Counted from the first letter of the stretch, positions 51,377-60,097 are shown. The stretch is 64,000 nucleotides of DNA from Acd1 sp049973945 (GCA_049973945.1 JBMFJH010000001.1:107825-171824); one strand, 5' to 3'. Notes: a model not told the origin generated them from the sequence alone. A program made the numbers and translations.

Positions 51377-52700
51377 ATGTCCGGAAGGGCGAAGAGCATA
51401 ACGAGAGCGGTCAAGCTGGGGCTTGTCGACCTCTTCTTCATATCGTTTGGCGGCCAGGCACCGTTCATATCCCTCCTCACTTTCGGCACGGTAATGGTCG
51501 CCTTGGTCGGAACCCAGGGCGCCTTGGCGATGCTGATCGCCACCCTCGTCGCGCTGTTCAACGGGCTCGTCGTTTACTTCCTATCGAGGAGGTTCAGGAG
51601 GGGAGGCGGCTACTACACTTACGCGCTTTACGCTCTAACGCCGAGGCTTGGGCTCAACACCGGTTGGGTCTACTTAATCTATTCTCTTTCCTACGGTGGC
51701 ACACTGCTCGCCGGAGGGGCCTACACGCTCTACGTGATCCTGGGCTACGCCATGGGCCTTCAGGGAGGGTGGGTGGAGACGGCAATAGTCTTCCTAGTCT
51801 CGCTCTTGGCCGGAGCCGTAGTCCTCGCAGGTATCAAGGTCTCGGCGAGGTACGCCGAAGCCATGTCGATCGCCGGGATGATCGTCATTGTCTTTTTGGC
51901 CGTCTTCTTCCTTTATGAGTCAGACTGGCACTTCTACAACCCGTTCAACCTCTCTTCCTCTGGAAACCTGACGGAGGCAGTGCTCTTCGGCCTCGGCATT
52001 CCTACAGGCTACGGTTCGATCACTCCCCTCGGAGGCGAAGCGAAGGGGACGGACATAGCCAAGGCAGCCGTGAGCGTGCTCCTCTTCGGGGGCCTGTTGG
52101 CTACCTTCTTCTTCTACGGCCTGGGCGCGACCGGCTTCACGGGCGACCTCCTCAGCCACGTGGTGACTTCCTTCGGAGTCCCAGGGTTGGTGATACTATC
52201 CTTCATAGCGATAAACGACGGGGTGCTCGGAGGCATGACCTACATCCTGGCCGGCTCCAGAACGCTCAACGCGATGAGCGAGGACAGGTTGTTCCCCGCG
52301 GTTCTCTCCAAGAAGTACCGCGGTAGACCAATAATCGCGGAGGCCTTCTTCGCTTTCGTCTTCGTCGCGGCTCTCACGGGCCTAACCCACGCCGTAGGCA
52401 TTAAGGGCGCCTTCACCTTCCTCGGGGCCCTCGCGGGGTTGTACAACCTCTTCGTGCACATGTCTGCTAACGCGTCGCTGATCAGGATGGCCCTGAAGAG
52501 GGGCTCAAGAGGCTCCACGAGGTCTCGGTGGGGTAGTAGCAACTATTATCAGTCTTTGGGTCTTCCTCAACAGCCTCCCGAACCTAGAGAAGTACGTAGT
52601 TTACTTCTTCATGGGCTGGATAATCCTGGGCTTCCTCTACGCAGAAGGGCTTGAGATAGTGAAGTCGTCGCTCGAGGATAGCGAAAGGGGAAAAGCCTAA
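51377..52700 (+). pseudogene. APC-family amino acid permease gene, frameshifted near the 3' end
   Basis: From ATG 51377 a normal amino acid permease is read: VDLFFISFGGQAPFISLLTF, YYTYALYALTPRLGLNTGWV, ten or so membrane helices, and ASLIRMALKR. The last 70 residues are then in other frames. Adding one G to the run at 52500-52503 gives KRGLKRLHEVSVG, and one G to the run at 52530-52533 gives VVATIISLWVFLNSLPNLEK with two final membrane helices to TAA 52698-52700. Without this the protein ends with an unnatural Arg/Ser-rich tail at 52654. The box TTGTAATTAAATG lies just before the ATG. The unshifted version may still be partly functional. Confidence 0.7.
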
Positions 52701-54343
52701 GCTAGCGCGGTCATCTTCAACCTATCCGCGAATTCCCTCGCAGTGGGCCTCTTCAAGGGGTCGGGGGATAGGGCAGACCGGAGCAAGTCGTTGAGCTCCG
52801 GGCTCAAATCGACGTACCAGCTCTCTAACGCCCTTTTTGCCCTCTCCACCTCAGCCCTAGCGCAGTTGAGGTCGCCGGCCGTTAGGCACCCGTAGGCCCT
52901 GAGCTGGCTCTCCAGGTCAGGCCTGTCGTTCCTGCCCGTGAGCAAGACGTAGAGCGTGACGGCTAGGGCGAACACGTCCGAGTAGGGCTTCGCACCCTCT
53001 ACTAGGGCCTCAGGCGGGTAGAACTCCGGGTTGTAAACCGTCGGCCTCGAGCCGACCCTGACCGACACTATTAGGTCACCCAACGCGAACTCGGCCTTCT
53101 CCAGCTCCTCCTCGGTTTTAACCTTCTTCCTGAGCAGTATGCTGGAGGGCTTAACGTTGGTGTGGACGTACCCCTTCGAGTGGAGGAGGCTCAGCGCCTC
53201 GGCTGCAGTCCTTACAGCGTTTATGGACGCCCTCTCCCACGCCTCCCTGCTAAATAGATCCGGCTCCCTCATCAGCGAGGCCATGCTTCCCCCCTCCGCT
53301 AGCTCCTCAGCTACGAACGGAGGGGACGCCTTGAACTCCGCCTTCTGGCCCCGCCTAAGGTACTCCAGCGTGAGGAGGTCGACCGAAATCGCCAAAGGCC
53401 TCACGAATAACTTGTCCTTCGCCATAAAGCTTAGGTCAGGGAAGCTCCTTAACGCGTTGCTCAAGAGGGAAAGTTCCTCGTCGACTTTGAGTACCCTGAC
53501 CGCGTAGTTCCCGCCCCCGAAGGAAGCCGAGTAAGTAATGCTGTACCCTCCCTCGCCGAGCAAGCCGGTCACCCTGTAGATCCCGACGCTGGAGCCCAGC
53601 CACGTGATTTTGTCCACCCCGCTGGTCATCGACTTCCCCAAGAGCCTAGCCTTGGCGAAAGCGGCCTTTTCTGGGCTTACCTGTACCTCCTTTAAGGTCT
53701 CGAGGGCAGCACTCGTCGGGGCTTCACGCTCTTCGGCCTTGATAGCCGTCCCCTCTCCACCGCCTAAGAGCCTAACGATCTCCTCGAAGCCCCTCTCCTG
53801 GGCCAACTTCAACAGTGCCTTCCTATCGGCGTCCCCTAGATTCGTCAACGCCCCCTCCTTTATCAGCGCCTCTACGGCCGCAGCCCTGCCCCTCTCGACG
53901 GCTAGGTGAAGGGGAGTCCTCCCGAAGTTGTCCCTGGCGTTGATGACCGCCCTGTTGCTTATCAAGATATTAATGACCTCCACGCTCCCGGTCTCCGCAG
54001 CGAAGTGTAAGGGGGTTCTCCCCTTTAGATCCCTAGCGTTCGGGTTGGCCCCTCTGGATATCAGGAGCCTCACTATCTCCGCCCTACCGGTTCTGGAGGC
54101 ATAATGGAGAGGCGTCATCCCCTCCACGTCTGTGGCGTTTGGGTCTGCCCCTTTCTCCAGAAGGAGCTTAGTAGCTTCAAAGTAACCGAACCATGACGTC
54201 TTGTGGAGGGGAGTCTTGCCCAGTTCGTCCTTAACGTTCGGGTCGCAACCTTTCTTGAGCAACCTTTCCAATTCACTCAAGTCCCCAGAGACGGCTGACG
54301 TGTGGAGCTTCTCGCAGTCCTCCCTCCAGAAGAGCGGAGTCAA
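52697..54343 (-). CDS. Ankyrin-repeat protein with a kinase-like domain, probable pseudokinase
   Basis: Residues 1-205 contain about five ankyrin repeats, for example GKTPLHKTSWFGYFEATKLL, LEKGADPNATDVEGMTPLHY and GRTPLHFAAETGSVEVINIL. From about residue 250 a protein kinase fold follows: Gly loop VTGLLGEGGYSITYSASFGG and hinge EELAEGGSMASLM. YVHTNVKPSSILL is in place of the catalytic loop, and FALGDLIVSVRVG is the metal site. DVFALAVTLYVLLTGRND and DPLKRPTAREFADRL close the fold. The ATP-binding Lys is Arg (YAVRVLK) and the catalytic Asp is Asn (HTN), so it probably cannot phosphorylate. It resembles the active kinases at 26221-28311 and 36345-38147. ATG 54343. Confidence 0.82.
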   Translation of the reverse strand: MTPLFWREDCEKLHTSAVSGDLSELERLLKKGCDPNVKDELGKTPLHKTSWFGYFEATKLLLEKGADPNATDVEGMTPLHYASRTGRAEIVRLLISRGANPNARDLKGRTPLHFAAETGSVEVINILISNRAVINARDNFGRTPLHLAVERGRAAAVEALIKEGALTNLGDADRKALLKLAQERGFEEIVRLLGGGEGTAIKAEEREAPTSAALETLKEVQVSPEKAAFAKARLLGKSMTSGVDKITWLGSSVGIYRVTGLLGEGGYSITYSASFGGGNYAVRVLKVDEELSLLSNALRSFPDLSFMAKDKLFVRPLAISVDLLTLEYLRRGQKAEFKASPPFVAEELAEGGSMASLMREPDLFSREAWERASINAVRTAAEALSLLHSKGYVHTNVKPSSILLRKKVKTEEELEKAEFALGDLIVSVRVGSRPTVYNPEFYPPEALVEGAKPYSDVFALAVTLYVLLTGRNDRPDLESQLRAYGCLTAGDLNCARAEVERAKRALESWYVDLSPELNDLLRSALSPDPLKRPTAREFADRLKMTALA

Positions 54344-54466
54344 GCCCTCTCAATTCCAATAAAAAAATCCTGACTTATAGATATTCCTGGGAACTGATGT
54401 GTTGCATCGGGCTCAACCTCCACGTCGTAGCGAGAGAACATAAATACAGTGGTTCTAGGTAGTTCC

Positions 54467-55291
54467 GTGGGGAAGAAATTAGTTGCGTCCTTACTTCTAA
54501 TCGCCTTCGCGGTCACTGTCGGAGCCTATTACGTCCTAAACTTCAAGAGCGGGACGCTCACGAAGGGGGAGGAGAACGTCAAGTTCGCTGTTTATTACGG
54601 CCCGGTGAACTCGACCGTGGTCGACTACCTCAATCACTTCGACATTGTAGTGCTAGACCCCTCTCAGGTTAACACGAGCGTCCTTTCCCGAATTGAGGCG
54701 GTTAAGTTAGCGTACATCGACCTAGGGGAAATGACAGGCCACGTTGTCGGAGACTGCAGGTCGCCGGAGCTCGAAGTCATCGGTTACGACACGCTGTGGA
54801 ACCAGTCGATAGTCAACGTCTCCAGTCACGCCTGGGTGGACTACATAAAGTGCCAGGTGAGCACCGCGATGTCCATGGGCTTCAAGGGAGTCATGTTCGA
54901 CGATCTCGACGTAGCGGAGCAGTACAACTTCACTGCCCCAGGCATGATTGAGGTACTTTCGTGGACTAGGCAGAACTTCCCTGACGCGGTCGTGGCAATC
55001 AACAGAGGGTTCTACGTCCTCCCCCACGTCTGCAAGTACGTAGACTACGTCCTCGTGGAGGACTTCGGCTCTAAGGTGGTTAAAGCGGGCGAGCTCACCG
55101 AGGTGAGCCCTGACGAGGTCATAAAGGATGTCGAACTGGTCAGGTCGTGCGGCCTGAAGCCCCTCGGGTTGAGCTACGCCTACGAACCCCATGACTCGCT
55201 CTACAGCTACTCCGCCGACCTCGCCAGGGAGTTGAAGGTGCCGCTCTTCGTGACGAACTGGAACGTCACGGCGTTATGGCCTCAGCCCTGA
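54467..55291 (+). CDS. Membrane-anchored GH114-like glycosidase-fold protein
   Basis: An N-terminal signal anchor (KLVASLLLIAFAVTVGAYYV) is followed by a TIM-barrel-type domain. VKFAVYYGPVNSTVVDYLNH, DIVVLDPSQVNTSVLSRIEA, KLAYIDLGEMTGH, GFKGVMFDDLDVAEQYNFTA and YVDYVLVEDFGSKVV correspond to the successive barrel strands of GH114-type (endo-alpha-1,4-polygalactosaminidase-like) proteins. Acidic residues sit at strand ends (E in DLGEM, D in FDDLD, E in VED). It should face outside the cell and act on a polysaccharide, but the substrate is unknown. GTG 54467 lies about 26 bases after ACATAAATACAG; the upstream GTG at 54449 is less well placed. Length 274. Confidence 0.72.
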   Translation: MGKKLVASLLLIAFAVTVGAYYVLNFKSGTLTKGEENVKFAVYYGPVNSTVVDYLNHFDIVVLDPSQVNTSVLSRIEAVKLAYIDLGEMTGHVVGDCRSPELEVIGYDTLWNQSIVNVSSHAWVDYIKCQVSTAMSMGFKGVMFDDLDVAEQYNFTAPGMIEVLSWTRQNFPDAVVAINRGFYVLPHVCKYVDYVLVEDFGSKVVKAGELTEVSPDEVIKDVELVRSCGLKPLGLSYAYEPHDSLYSYSADLARELKVPLFVTNWNVTALWPQP

Positions 55292-56168
55292 CGCCCTCAA
55301 CGAGCACGTCGACGACTCCCAAGCCTAAGCCCCTAGACTTCCCTAGCCCCATGAGCTTGATGAAGGGCAGGAGCCTCGAGAAGTCCCGCTCGTAGCCTTT
55401 CCTGTAGATCACCTTGTACTTGACGCGGCCCATGAACCCCCTAGCCTCTCTAGCCCTACCTCTCTCGTCCCTGCCCAAGTTTACGGTGACTGGCCTTATT
55501 TCGTAACCGACCTCGGCGAACGTGTAATCTGCCTCCCTCCCTATCAGATAGGGGGTCCAGCTCTCGTCTCCCCTCACGATTTTCAGCTTCGGGTCTATGG
55601 GCAGAGAGTTCCAGAGCCTCACGGCGCTCGAGAAGATAAGGGAAGGCTGAGGAACCAGCTTATAGAAGGGCTTCACCCTCCCCTTCAGCTTCTCGCTTAA
55701 GGGCGGAGGGATCATTAGCTTGCTCGAGAGCAGCGTCGGGGTCTCGAACCTAATCGTGAACGTGTCGACGCCGCTCCACACCAGCTCCTCGGGGTCGAGG
55801 ACAGTCAGGTCAACGAGGTCGAACCTGAAGGGGCCGTAGTCGGTGTGGTGATCCCCAGTCAGGGCGTCGAAGTCGTCGAACTCGAAGTCCCCCACCAGGC
55901 TCACCCTGATCTCCCCTTCCTCTCCGGCCCTCATGGCAGACAGCTTGCCTTTGAGCCCAGCAATGAGGTAATCGTTGCCGACCTTGACCGGAGTGACCTG
56001 AACGGGCTTGTACTGTTCCTTCGAGGAGAGCAACGCCGCGAAGGGGTGCCTCTCCTTCTCGACGACGTTCTTGAAGAGCTTCGAAGAGATCGGTGGGAGA
56101 ACCCTCACCTCCTCGCCGTCTCTGAGCAACGGCCTGACTCTGTATTTGGCGGCAAAGAGCATCGGCAT
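55266..56168 (-). CDS. Cas6-type CRISPR RNA endoribonuclease, orphan
   Basis: The 300-residue protein has two RAMP-like halves. It begins MPMLFAAKYRVRPLLRDGEE and ends with the Gly-rich RAMP motif LLPFIKLMGLGKSRGLGLGV, the hallmark of Cas6, which cuts CRISPR repeat transcripts. The middle contains DTFTIRFETPTLLSSKLMIP, typical of a second ferredoxin-like unit. The catalytic His cannot be assigned with certainty. No CRISPR array or other cas genes accompany it in this window, so it may serve arrays elsewhere. ATG 56168 gives normal length; the tail overlaps the GH114-like gene by 26 bases convergently. Confidence 0.75.
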   Translation of the reverse strand: MPMLFAAKYRVRPLLRDGEEVRVLPPISSKLFKNVVEKERHPFAALLSSKEQYKPVQVTPVKVGNDYLIAGLKGKLSAMRAGEEGEIRVSLVGDFEFDDFDALTGDHHTDYGPFRFDLVDLTVLDPEELVWSGVDTFTIRFETPTLLSSKLMIPPPLSEKLKGRVKPFYKLVPQPSLIFSSAVRLWNSLPIDPKLKIVRGDESWTPYLIGREADYTFAEVGYEIRPVTVNLGRDERGRAREARGFMGRVKYKVIYRKGYERDFSRLLPFIKLMGLGKSRGLGLGVVDVLVEGVRAEAITP

Positions 56169-56363
56169 CGGTCAGCCCACTACACCTCTCGTCTGCCAAA
56201 AAAATTTTGTAACGGCCCCCGAGTCAGCTCGCACGAGCGAGGCCTATTTACTGCGGCGTTTAGAGACACCTGGAGCCGTCGAGCTTCGCGACGAAGCTTG
56301 GGGTAAGGAAAGGTCTTTCGCATCTGTGACAAACATTTTAAGTGTAGTATATCCAACGTCTCG

Positions 56364-56780
56364 ATGATTATGAAGGGGCTGAGCGCCGTAGTCGCGTCGA
56401 TAGTTCTGATCCTGGTCGCGATCGTTTCGGCCCTCGTGGTGGTTGGTTTCGCTTTCGGCATGTTCAACGTTTACAACATCAACAACGCTGTGACGCAAGT
56501 GGGGGTCGCCTACCTCACGGGCAGCAACGGCCACTACACCTTGAAGGTGATCCTGGACAACATGGCCGCGCGCGAGTATGTAATAATGGGGGTTGCCATC
56601 CAAGGCGTCCCGGCCAGTTACGTTAGCGGGCAAGTCACGATCTCACCCTCCACAATTGCGACCTACACTATCGACGTGAGCTTACAAGGCGTAACGCTAA
56701 AGCCAGGGTCCACGGTAAGTGTGGTACTCGCCCTGAGCAACGGGGAGACCCTTCACTTGGCAACGATTTACATCGGCTGA
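56364..56780 (+). CDS. Type IV pilin-like protein
   Basis: The N-terminus MIMKGLSAVVASIVLILVAI fits an archaeal class III signal peptide: a short charged leader ending in K-G before a hydrophobic helix that forms the pilus core. The remaining 100 residues are beta-rich, without Cys (LKVILDNMAAREYVIMGVAI, PSTIATYTIDVSLQGVTLKP). The 138-residue length fits pilins of adhesion or UV-induced pili; which class is uncertain. ATG 56364 lies about 20-28 bases after TTTTAAGTGTAGTATA. No pilus assembly ATPase gene is nearby. Confidence 0.72.
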   Translation: MIMKGLSAVVASIVLILVAIVSALVVVGFAFGMFNVYNINNAVTQVGVAYLTGSNGHYTLKVILDNMAAREYVIMGVAIQGVPASYVSGQVTISPSTIATYTIDVSLQGVTLKPGSTVSVVLALSNGETLHLATIYIG

Positions 56781-57451
56781 GGCGACCCCTTCACGAACCT
56801 CCAGAGCCTGAGGGACTTAAAGGCGTTCCCGTAGCTCTCCTCCTCCGTGAGCTCGAGGCCCCACACCCTCCTCGAATAGTCGAGCTCGACGTAAGGGTAG
56901 CAAGAGCCGAAGACCCTCTTGCCCTCGAAGAGGAGGGACACCTCGGGGGGAACCCTCGACGTCTCGAAGAGGACGTTTTCCTCCCTGACCAGCTCCAAGG
57001 CCTCGTTGACGTAGTCCGGGTAGCCAGAGCCCAGCAGGATCAGGTAGGGAACCCTGTTAAGGAACTTCCTCAAGTGGGAGGGCCTCCCATAACCCTTTCC
57101 GGTGTAGACCAGCAGGGGGAGATCCTCCTTCTCGAGGATCCTGACTACCCTCTCGACCCTCTCGTCGAGGAGGCTGAAGGAGTGGTTCACGGGGTTCAGG
57201 ACAAGGCCCACTATCCCCCTCTCGATCTGCCTGTAGACTTCGACCTCAGGGGGTACCCTGCACTTCGGGTTGTAAATGCCGAGCCTCGGGTAGTCCCTCA
57301 TGGTCTGGTACTGCTGGTAGAACCCGTCGACGCAACAGTCACAGGCGTACTTGTAAGCGGGGTTTAGGACGATTAGGTCTGCGGGCGGTAAGGGGAACTT
57401 GGGCTGGAGCTTGAGGCCGAGGTGTACGTGGACGTCTATTAGCACGGGCAT
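56768..57451 (-). CDS. Amidohydrolase/TatD-like metal-dependent hydrolase
   Basis: A 227-residue TIM-barrel hydrolase. LIDVHVHLGLKLQPKFPLPP at the N-terminus carries the H-x-H metal motif; LVYTGKGYGRPSHLRKFLNR, YLILLGSGYPDYVNEAL and KRVFGSCYPYVELDYSRRV supply the later barrel strands. The region corresponding to the family's second HxH is not clear, and a Cys-rich patch (YACDCCVDGF) is unusual. The substrate is unknown. ATG 57451 begins after TTATAAATCGATTTA at about 57466-57480. Its end overlaps the convergent pilin gene by 13 bases. Confidence 0.7.
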   Translation of the reverse strand: MPVLIDVHVHLGLKLQPKFPLPPADLIVLNPAYKYACDCCVDGFYQQYQTMRDYPRLGIYNPKCRVPPEVEVYRQIERGIVGLVLNPVNHSFSLLDERVERVVRILEKEDLPLLVYTGKGYGRPSHLRKFLNRVPYLILLGSGYPDYVNEALELVREENVLFETSRVPPEVSLLFEGKRVFGSCYPYVELDYSRRVWGLELTEEESYGNAFKSLRLWRFVKGSPQPM

Positions 57452-57740
57452 GTTGAGGGCTCAGCGTTATAAATCGATTTAGGACTCGAGAACCTCGTCA
57501 ATAAAGCGTTAGGGTCTACCTAGCCTAATGAGGAGGGCGTGCCGAGCATTTCGAGAGTTCAGGCACTTAGTTCAACTACATCGCGCCCTTCTCCAAACCT
57601 TTTCTTATAGAGCCGGCGAATGACGTCCTTGTCGGTTTCCGGCTTGGCTTATCTCGCAGAATATTTTCAATCGTAGAGCAAAGCTATCTGAGGATAGCCT
57701 CGTTACCGAAGTTCGCTTCCGCTTAACATGGAGCCACAGG
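57452..57740. other. Gap between hydrolase and HEPN genes
   Basis: About 290 bases. It contains the TTATAAATCG box for the hydrolase gene at 57451. Coding-like text is short and interrupted by stops in all frames, so nothing else can be supported. Confidence 0.35.
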
Positions 57741-58154
57741 CTAACGCCTCTCCTGTAGCTCTCTCAGCAACCTCTCTGCAAGGCTGTACACGCGTTCGGC
57801 GGCCTCTAGCGCCTTCACGCAATAGGCCTCGTTGTAGAGCTTGTCGGGCGGGATCCCTTCCGCTTCGTCCCCGTACATGGAGGGCTCCCTCTCCGCCCTC
57901 AACCACCTGGAAGCGTAGGTCAGGTAATCCAGCTCGGCCTTCAGCCAGTCGGGAAGCCTCTCCCTGTTAGCTTCTAGGATCTTGCCCGGGTCGTGCGTTC
58001 TGGTGTACTCTATCGAGAGGGCCCGCAGTATGGACTTTATCGAGAGTTCTACAGACTCCTGAGATAGCCTGACGCAGAATGCGTAGTCCTTGTCGCGGGT
58101 CAGGCTCAGTTCCGCGTGGTCTATCCTAACCTTCGCTCCCTTCAGGAGCCCCAA
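57741..58154 (-). CDS. HEPN-domain protein (toxin-like partner of MNT)
   Basis: The sequence DKDYAFCVRLSQESVELSIK and the following SILRALSIEYTRTHDPGKIL show the two-helix HEPN pattern; the R-x4-6-H ribonuclease motif could be R-T-H or a nearby Arg/His pair (EYTRTHDPG). HEPN proteins pair with minimal nucleotidyltransferases (MNT) as toxin and antitoxin. The cognate MNT gene lies at 60098-60565, now separated by an IS607-type element. TTG 58154 starts immediately after the element's right end, so the original start may have been removed or altered. 137 residues. Confidence 0.72.
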   Translation of the reverse strand: MGLLKGAKVRIDHAELSLTRDKDYAFCVRLSQESVELSIKSILRALSIEYTRTHDPGKILEANRERLPDWLKAELDYLTYASRWLRAEREPSMYGDEAEGIPPDKLYNEAYCVKALEAAERVYSLAERLLRELQERR

Positions 58155-58166
58155 GGGGTTTGGGCT

Positions 58167-59459
58167 TCATAGGATTTCATAATGTTTAATATCAACCCTC
58201 AGCCCTTGGGCTTCACCAGGGTCGCGGGGCAGAGCCCCGCTCATACTCCTCCGCCCCTTTAGCGGGATAACCCCGACCCACACCCGTGGTATATCACGGA
58301 TGTGGGGGAACCCGCACATCCTGAGGTAGACGTTTAGGGACGCGGTAAGCTGCCTGTCCAAGGCGAACCCGCACCTCTCACAACGGAAAGTCCTGCCGAC
58401 CTTTCGGGAAACCCATCCACATCTGGGGCAGGACTTGGAGGTGAGGTTTGGGTTCACCTCCTTAACGAAGGAGCCGTAGAGAGGGGCCTTGTACTTCAAG
58501 ACTCGGTGTATCGTCCTCCACACAGTCCTGGAAATCTTCTTGGAGAGGGAACCGCTAGCGTCCTCAAACATCTCTTGCTTGTTCAGCTTCTCGACAGCGA
58601 ACATGGTCAGGGGGTACATCTCTATTAACTTGTTCACGAACTTGTGGACGTAGTCCAGCACGCGGTTCCTCTCCCTGTGGGAGTACTTCCTCAGTAGCTC
58701 CTTCCCCTTCCTGCCGTGCTTCGAAGCGAAGGACTGCACCCTGCTCCTCTTCAACTCCATGCCGTACTTCATACTGTACAGCTCCTTCAGGGAGAACGTA
58801 ACGAACTTCTCCCCGTCGTAAGCGTCGAGCGTGTACAGGTTGCTGTCGATCGCTAGGAAATTTAGGGGAGTGAACCAAGGTAACTTGTAGCGGAACGGTA
58901 AGTATACCTTGTCCTCCTTGATCACTGGCTCTCCCAGCTCCAGCCCTCTGACCCTCCTTGAGAACCAAGTGTGAGACCATGAGAAAGTAACGTACTCGAA
59001 AGGCCTTACAGTGACCCTCACGCTCTCGCCCTCGACCTTCCTGAGAGTGGATTTTACCCTGACGTAGACCTTACTTAAACTCGGCTTCCTTAACTTCGTT
59101 TGTCCCTTCTCGGCCCTCCTCTTCCAGCTCTTCAGCATCGAGAAGGCGTCGCTTATTGCTTTGTCCACGTAGTGGGAAGCCAAAACGTTGATCCCCTCCA
59201 GCTCGTCCCTTAATTCCTTGTACACTTCTTTCTTCTTAGGTAACGTTATTTTGACCTTCGTGACGACTTTCTTACCTTTCCTCACCTGCTTCTTTTCAAT
59301 TTTAGTCCTTTCCCACAGGTAGTCCAACGCTTTCTGCAGCAGGACTCTGTAGTTCTCCAGCAAAATTTTCGTCTCGTCCCTCTTGTCGTTCTTCAAGGAG
59401 TACGTGAGGTAAACGAACTCCTCCTCTGGCTGGAACGACCTAAGCCTTAAGTTCTTCAA
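58167..59459 (-). CDS. tnpB: TnpB RNA-guided nuclease of an IS607-type element
   Basis: TnpB is a RuvC-type nuclease guided by an RNA made from the element's right end. All three catalytic positions are visible: Asp in LNFLAIDSNLYTLDAYDG, Glu in MFAVEKLNKQEMF, Asp in CGFALDRQLTASLNVYL. The zinc finger has SCPRCGWVSRKVGRTFRCER with the second Cys pair in CERCGF. At 430 residues it is full length and appears active. It begins at ATG 59459, inside the end of the recombinase gene, and stops at 58167-58169, just before the HEPN gene. Very secure family call. Confidence 0.93.
   Translation of the reverse strand: MKNLRLRSFQPEEEFVYLTYSLKNDKRDETKILLENYRVLLQKALDYLWERTKIEKKQVRKGKKVVTKVKITLPKKKEVYKELRDELEGINVLASHYVDKAISDAFSMLKSWKRRAEKGQTKLRKPSLSKVYVRVKSTLRKVEGESVRVTVRPFEYVTFSWSHTWFSRRVRGLELGEPVIKEDKVYLPFRYKLPWFTPLNFLAIDSNLYTLDAYDGEKFVTFSLKELYSMKYGMELKRSRVQSFASKHGRKGKELLRKYSHRERNRVLDYVHKFVNKLIEMYPLTMFAVEKLNKQEMFEDASGSLSKKISRTVWRTIHRVLKYKAPLYGSFVKEVNPNLTSKSCPRCGWVSRKVGRTFRCERCGFALDRQLTASLNVYLRMCGFPHIRDIPRVWVGVIPLKGRRSMSGALPRDPGEAQGLRVDIKHYEIL
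58200..58243 (-). ncRNA. Candidate guide (omega) RNA region at the 3' end of tnpB
   Basis: Two hairpins lie at the 3' end of tnpB: AGCCCTTGGGCT at about 58200-58211 and GCGGGGCAGAGCCCCGC at about 58227-58243. In other TnpB systems the guide RNA overlaps this part of the gene and extends past the right end. The guide would then copy flanking DNA. No transcript end can be fixed from sequence alone. Confidence 0.35.
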
Positions 59460-60023
59460 CGCACTCCTTCACCTTTTCGTATTTATGGCTACTCATCCCG
59501 TAGGGTTTTCCGCTGAACGATACTAGGATTGAGATCAAGTCTTCTATTAGTTCGCGTTCTGGCTTTTTGTCCTCCTTGTTCAGAACGACTATTTCACAAT
59601 TATGTGCTCTACAAACTTCCTCAAGGATTTCGAAACCGAACCTTACCAGTCTGTCTTGGTAAGCCACAACGACCTTCGAAACCTCGTTGTTCAGTATCAT
59701 CCTCAACAGTTTAAGGAATCCTTTCCTCTTCATGTTTAACCCAGAACCGACGTCAGTTATCACTAGATCGTACTCCTTAACACTCTCCTCGAGGAACTTA
59801 ACTTGGTTCACTAGGTCATCTTTTTGCGTGTTCGACGAAACCCTAGCGTAAAGTACCACTTTTCTCTTCCTAACGATTCCCATTAATTTCTCTACGTCCT
59901 CTTCTCTGAACCTCATCTCCCTGTCTCGAGCACTACTGGTTTGATGTGTCCCCTCTTTACGTATTCTCTGAGAGTCGCGTAGGATATCCCCAAACGTTGG
60001 CACACTTCCTTAGGTCTTAGCAT
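59440..60023 (-). pseudogene. tnpA: TnpA serine recombinase of the IS607-type element, frameshifted
   Basis: The catalytic part RKVVLYARVSSNTQKDDLVN with the nucleophilic Ser, KVVVAYQDRLVRFGFEILEE and EIVVLNKEDKKPERELIEDL is intact and runs to TAA 59440. The expected N-terminal DNA-binding domain is in another frame, from ATG 60023: MLRPKEVCQRLGISYATLRE and YVKRGHIKPVVLETGR. The two join as LETGRWRFREEDVEKLMG if one G is added near 59911-59915 (TGGAGG instead of TGAGG). Without it the protein would start with an unrelated sequence and lack its helix-turn-helix. The element is therefore probably immobile unless the frameshift is a base-call error. Confidence 0.8.
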
Positions 60024-60097
60024 TGTATATGAGTTTATGATGAAATAACATAAACTTTACAGTTTATCGGAAACTGCTAGCGTGGGCGAAGTCCAGG

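Larger units (their letters stand above)
58155..60060 (-). mobile_element. IS607-type insertion element
   Basis: The element carries a serine recombinase gene (damaged) followed by tnpB, overlapping by 20 bases, the standard IS607 order. It has no terminal inverted repeats, as expected for the family, so its ends are approximate. The right end lies close to 58155-58165 just before the HEPN start, and the left end lies in the A/T-rich stretch around 60030-60060. Hairpin-forming sequence near the tnpB 3' end (58200-58243) could belong to its guide RNA. It separates an MNT gene from a HEPN gene. Confidence 0.8.

Noticed and set aside
55845..56306. 153-codon plus-strand frame opposite the Cas6-like gene
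   Set aside because: It is antisense to a motif-bearing gene and consists of Arg-, Val- and Pro-biased sequence without a domain.
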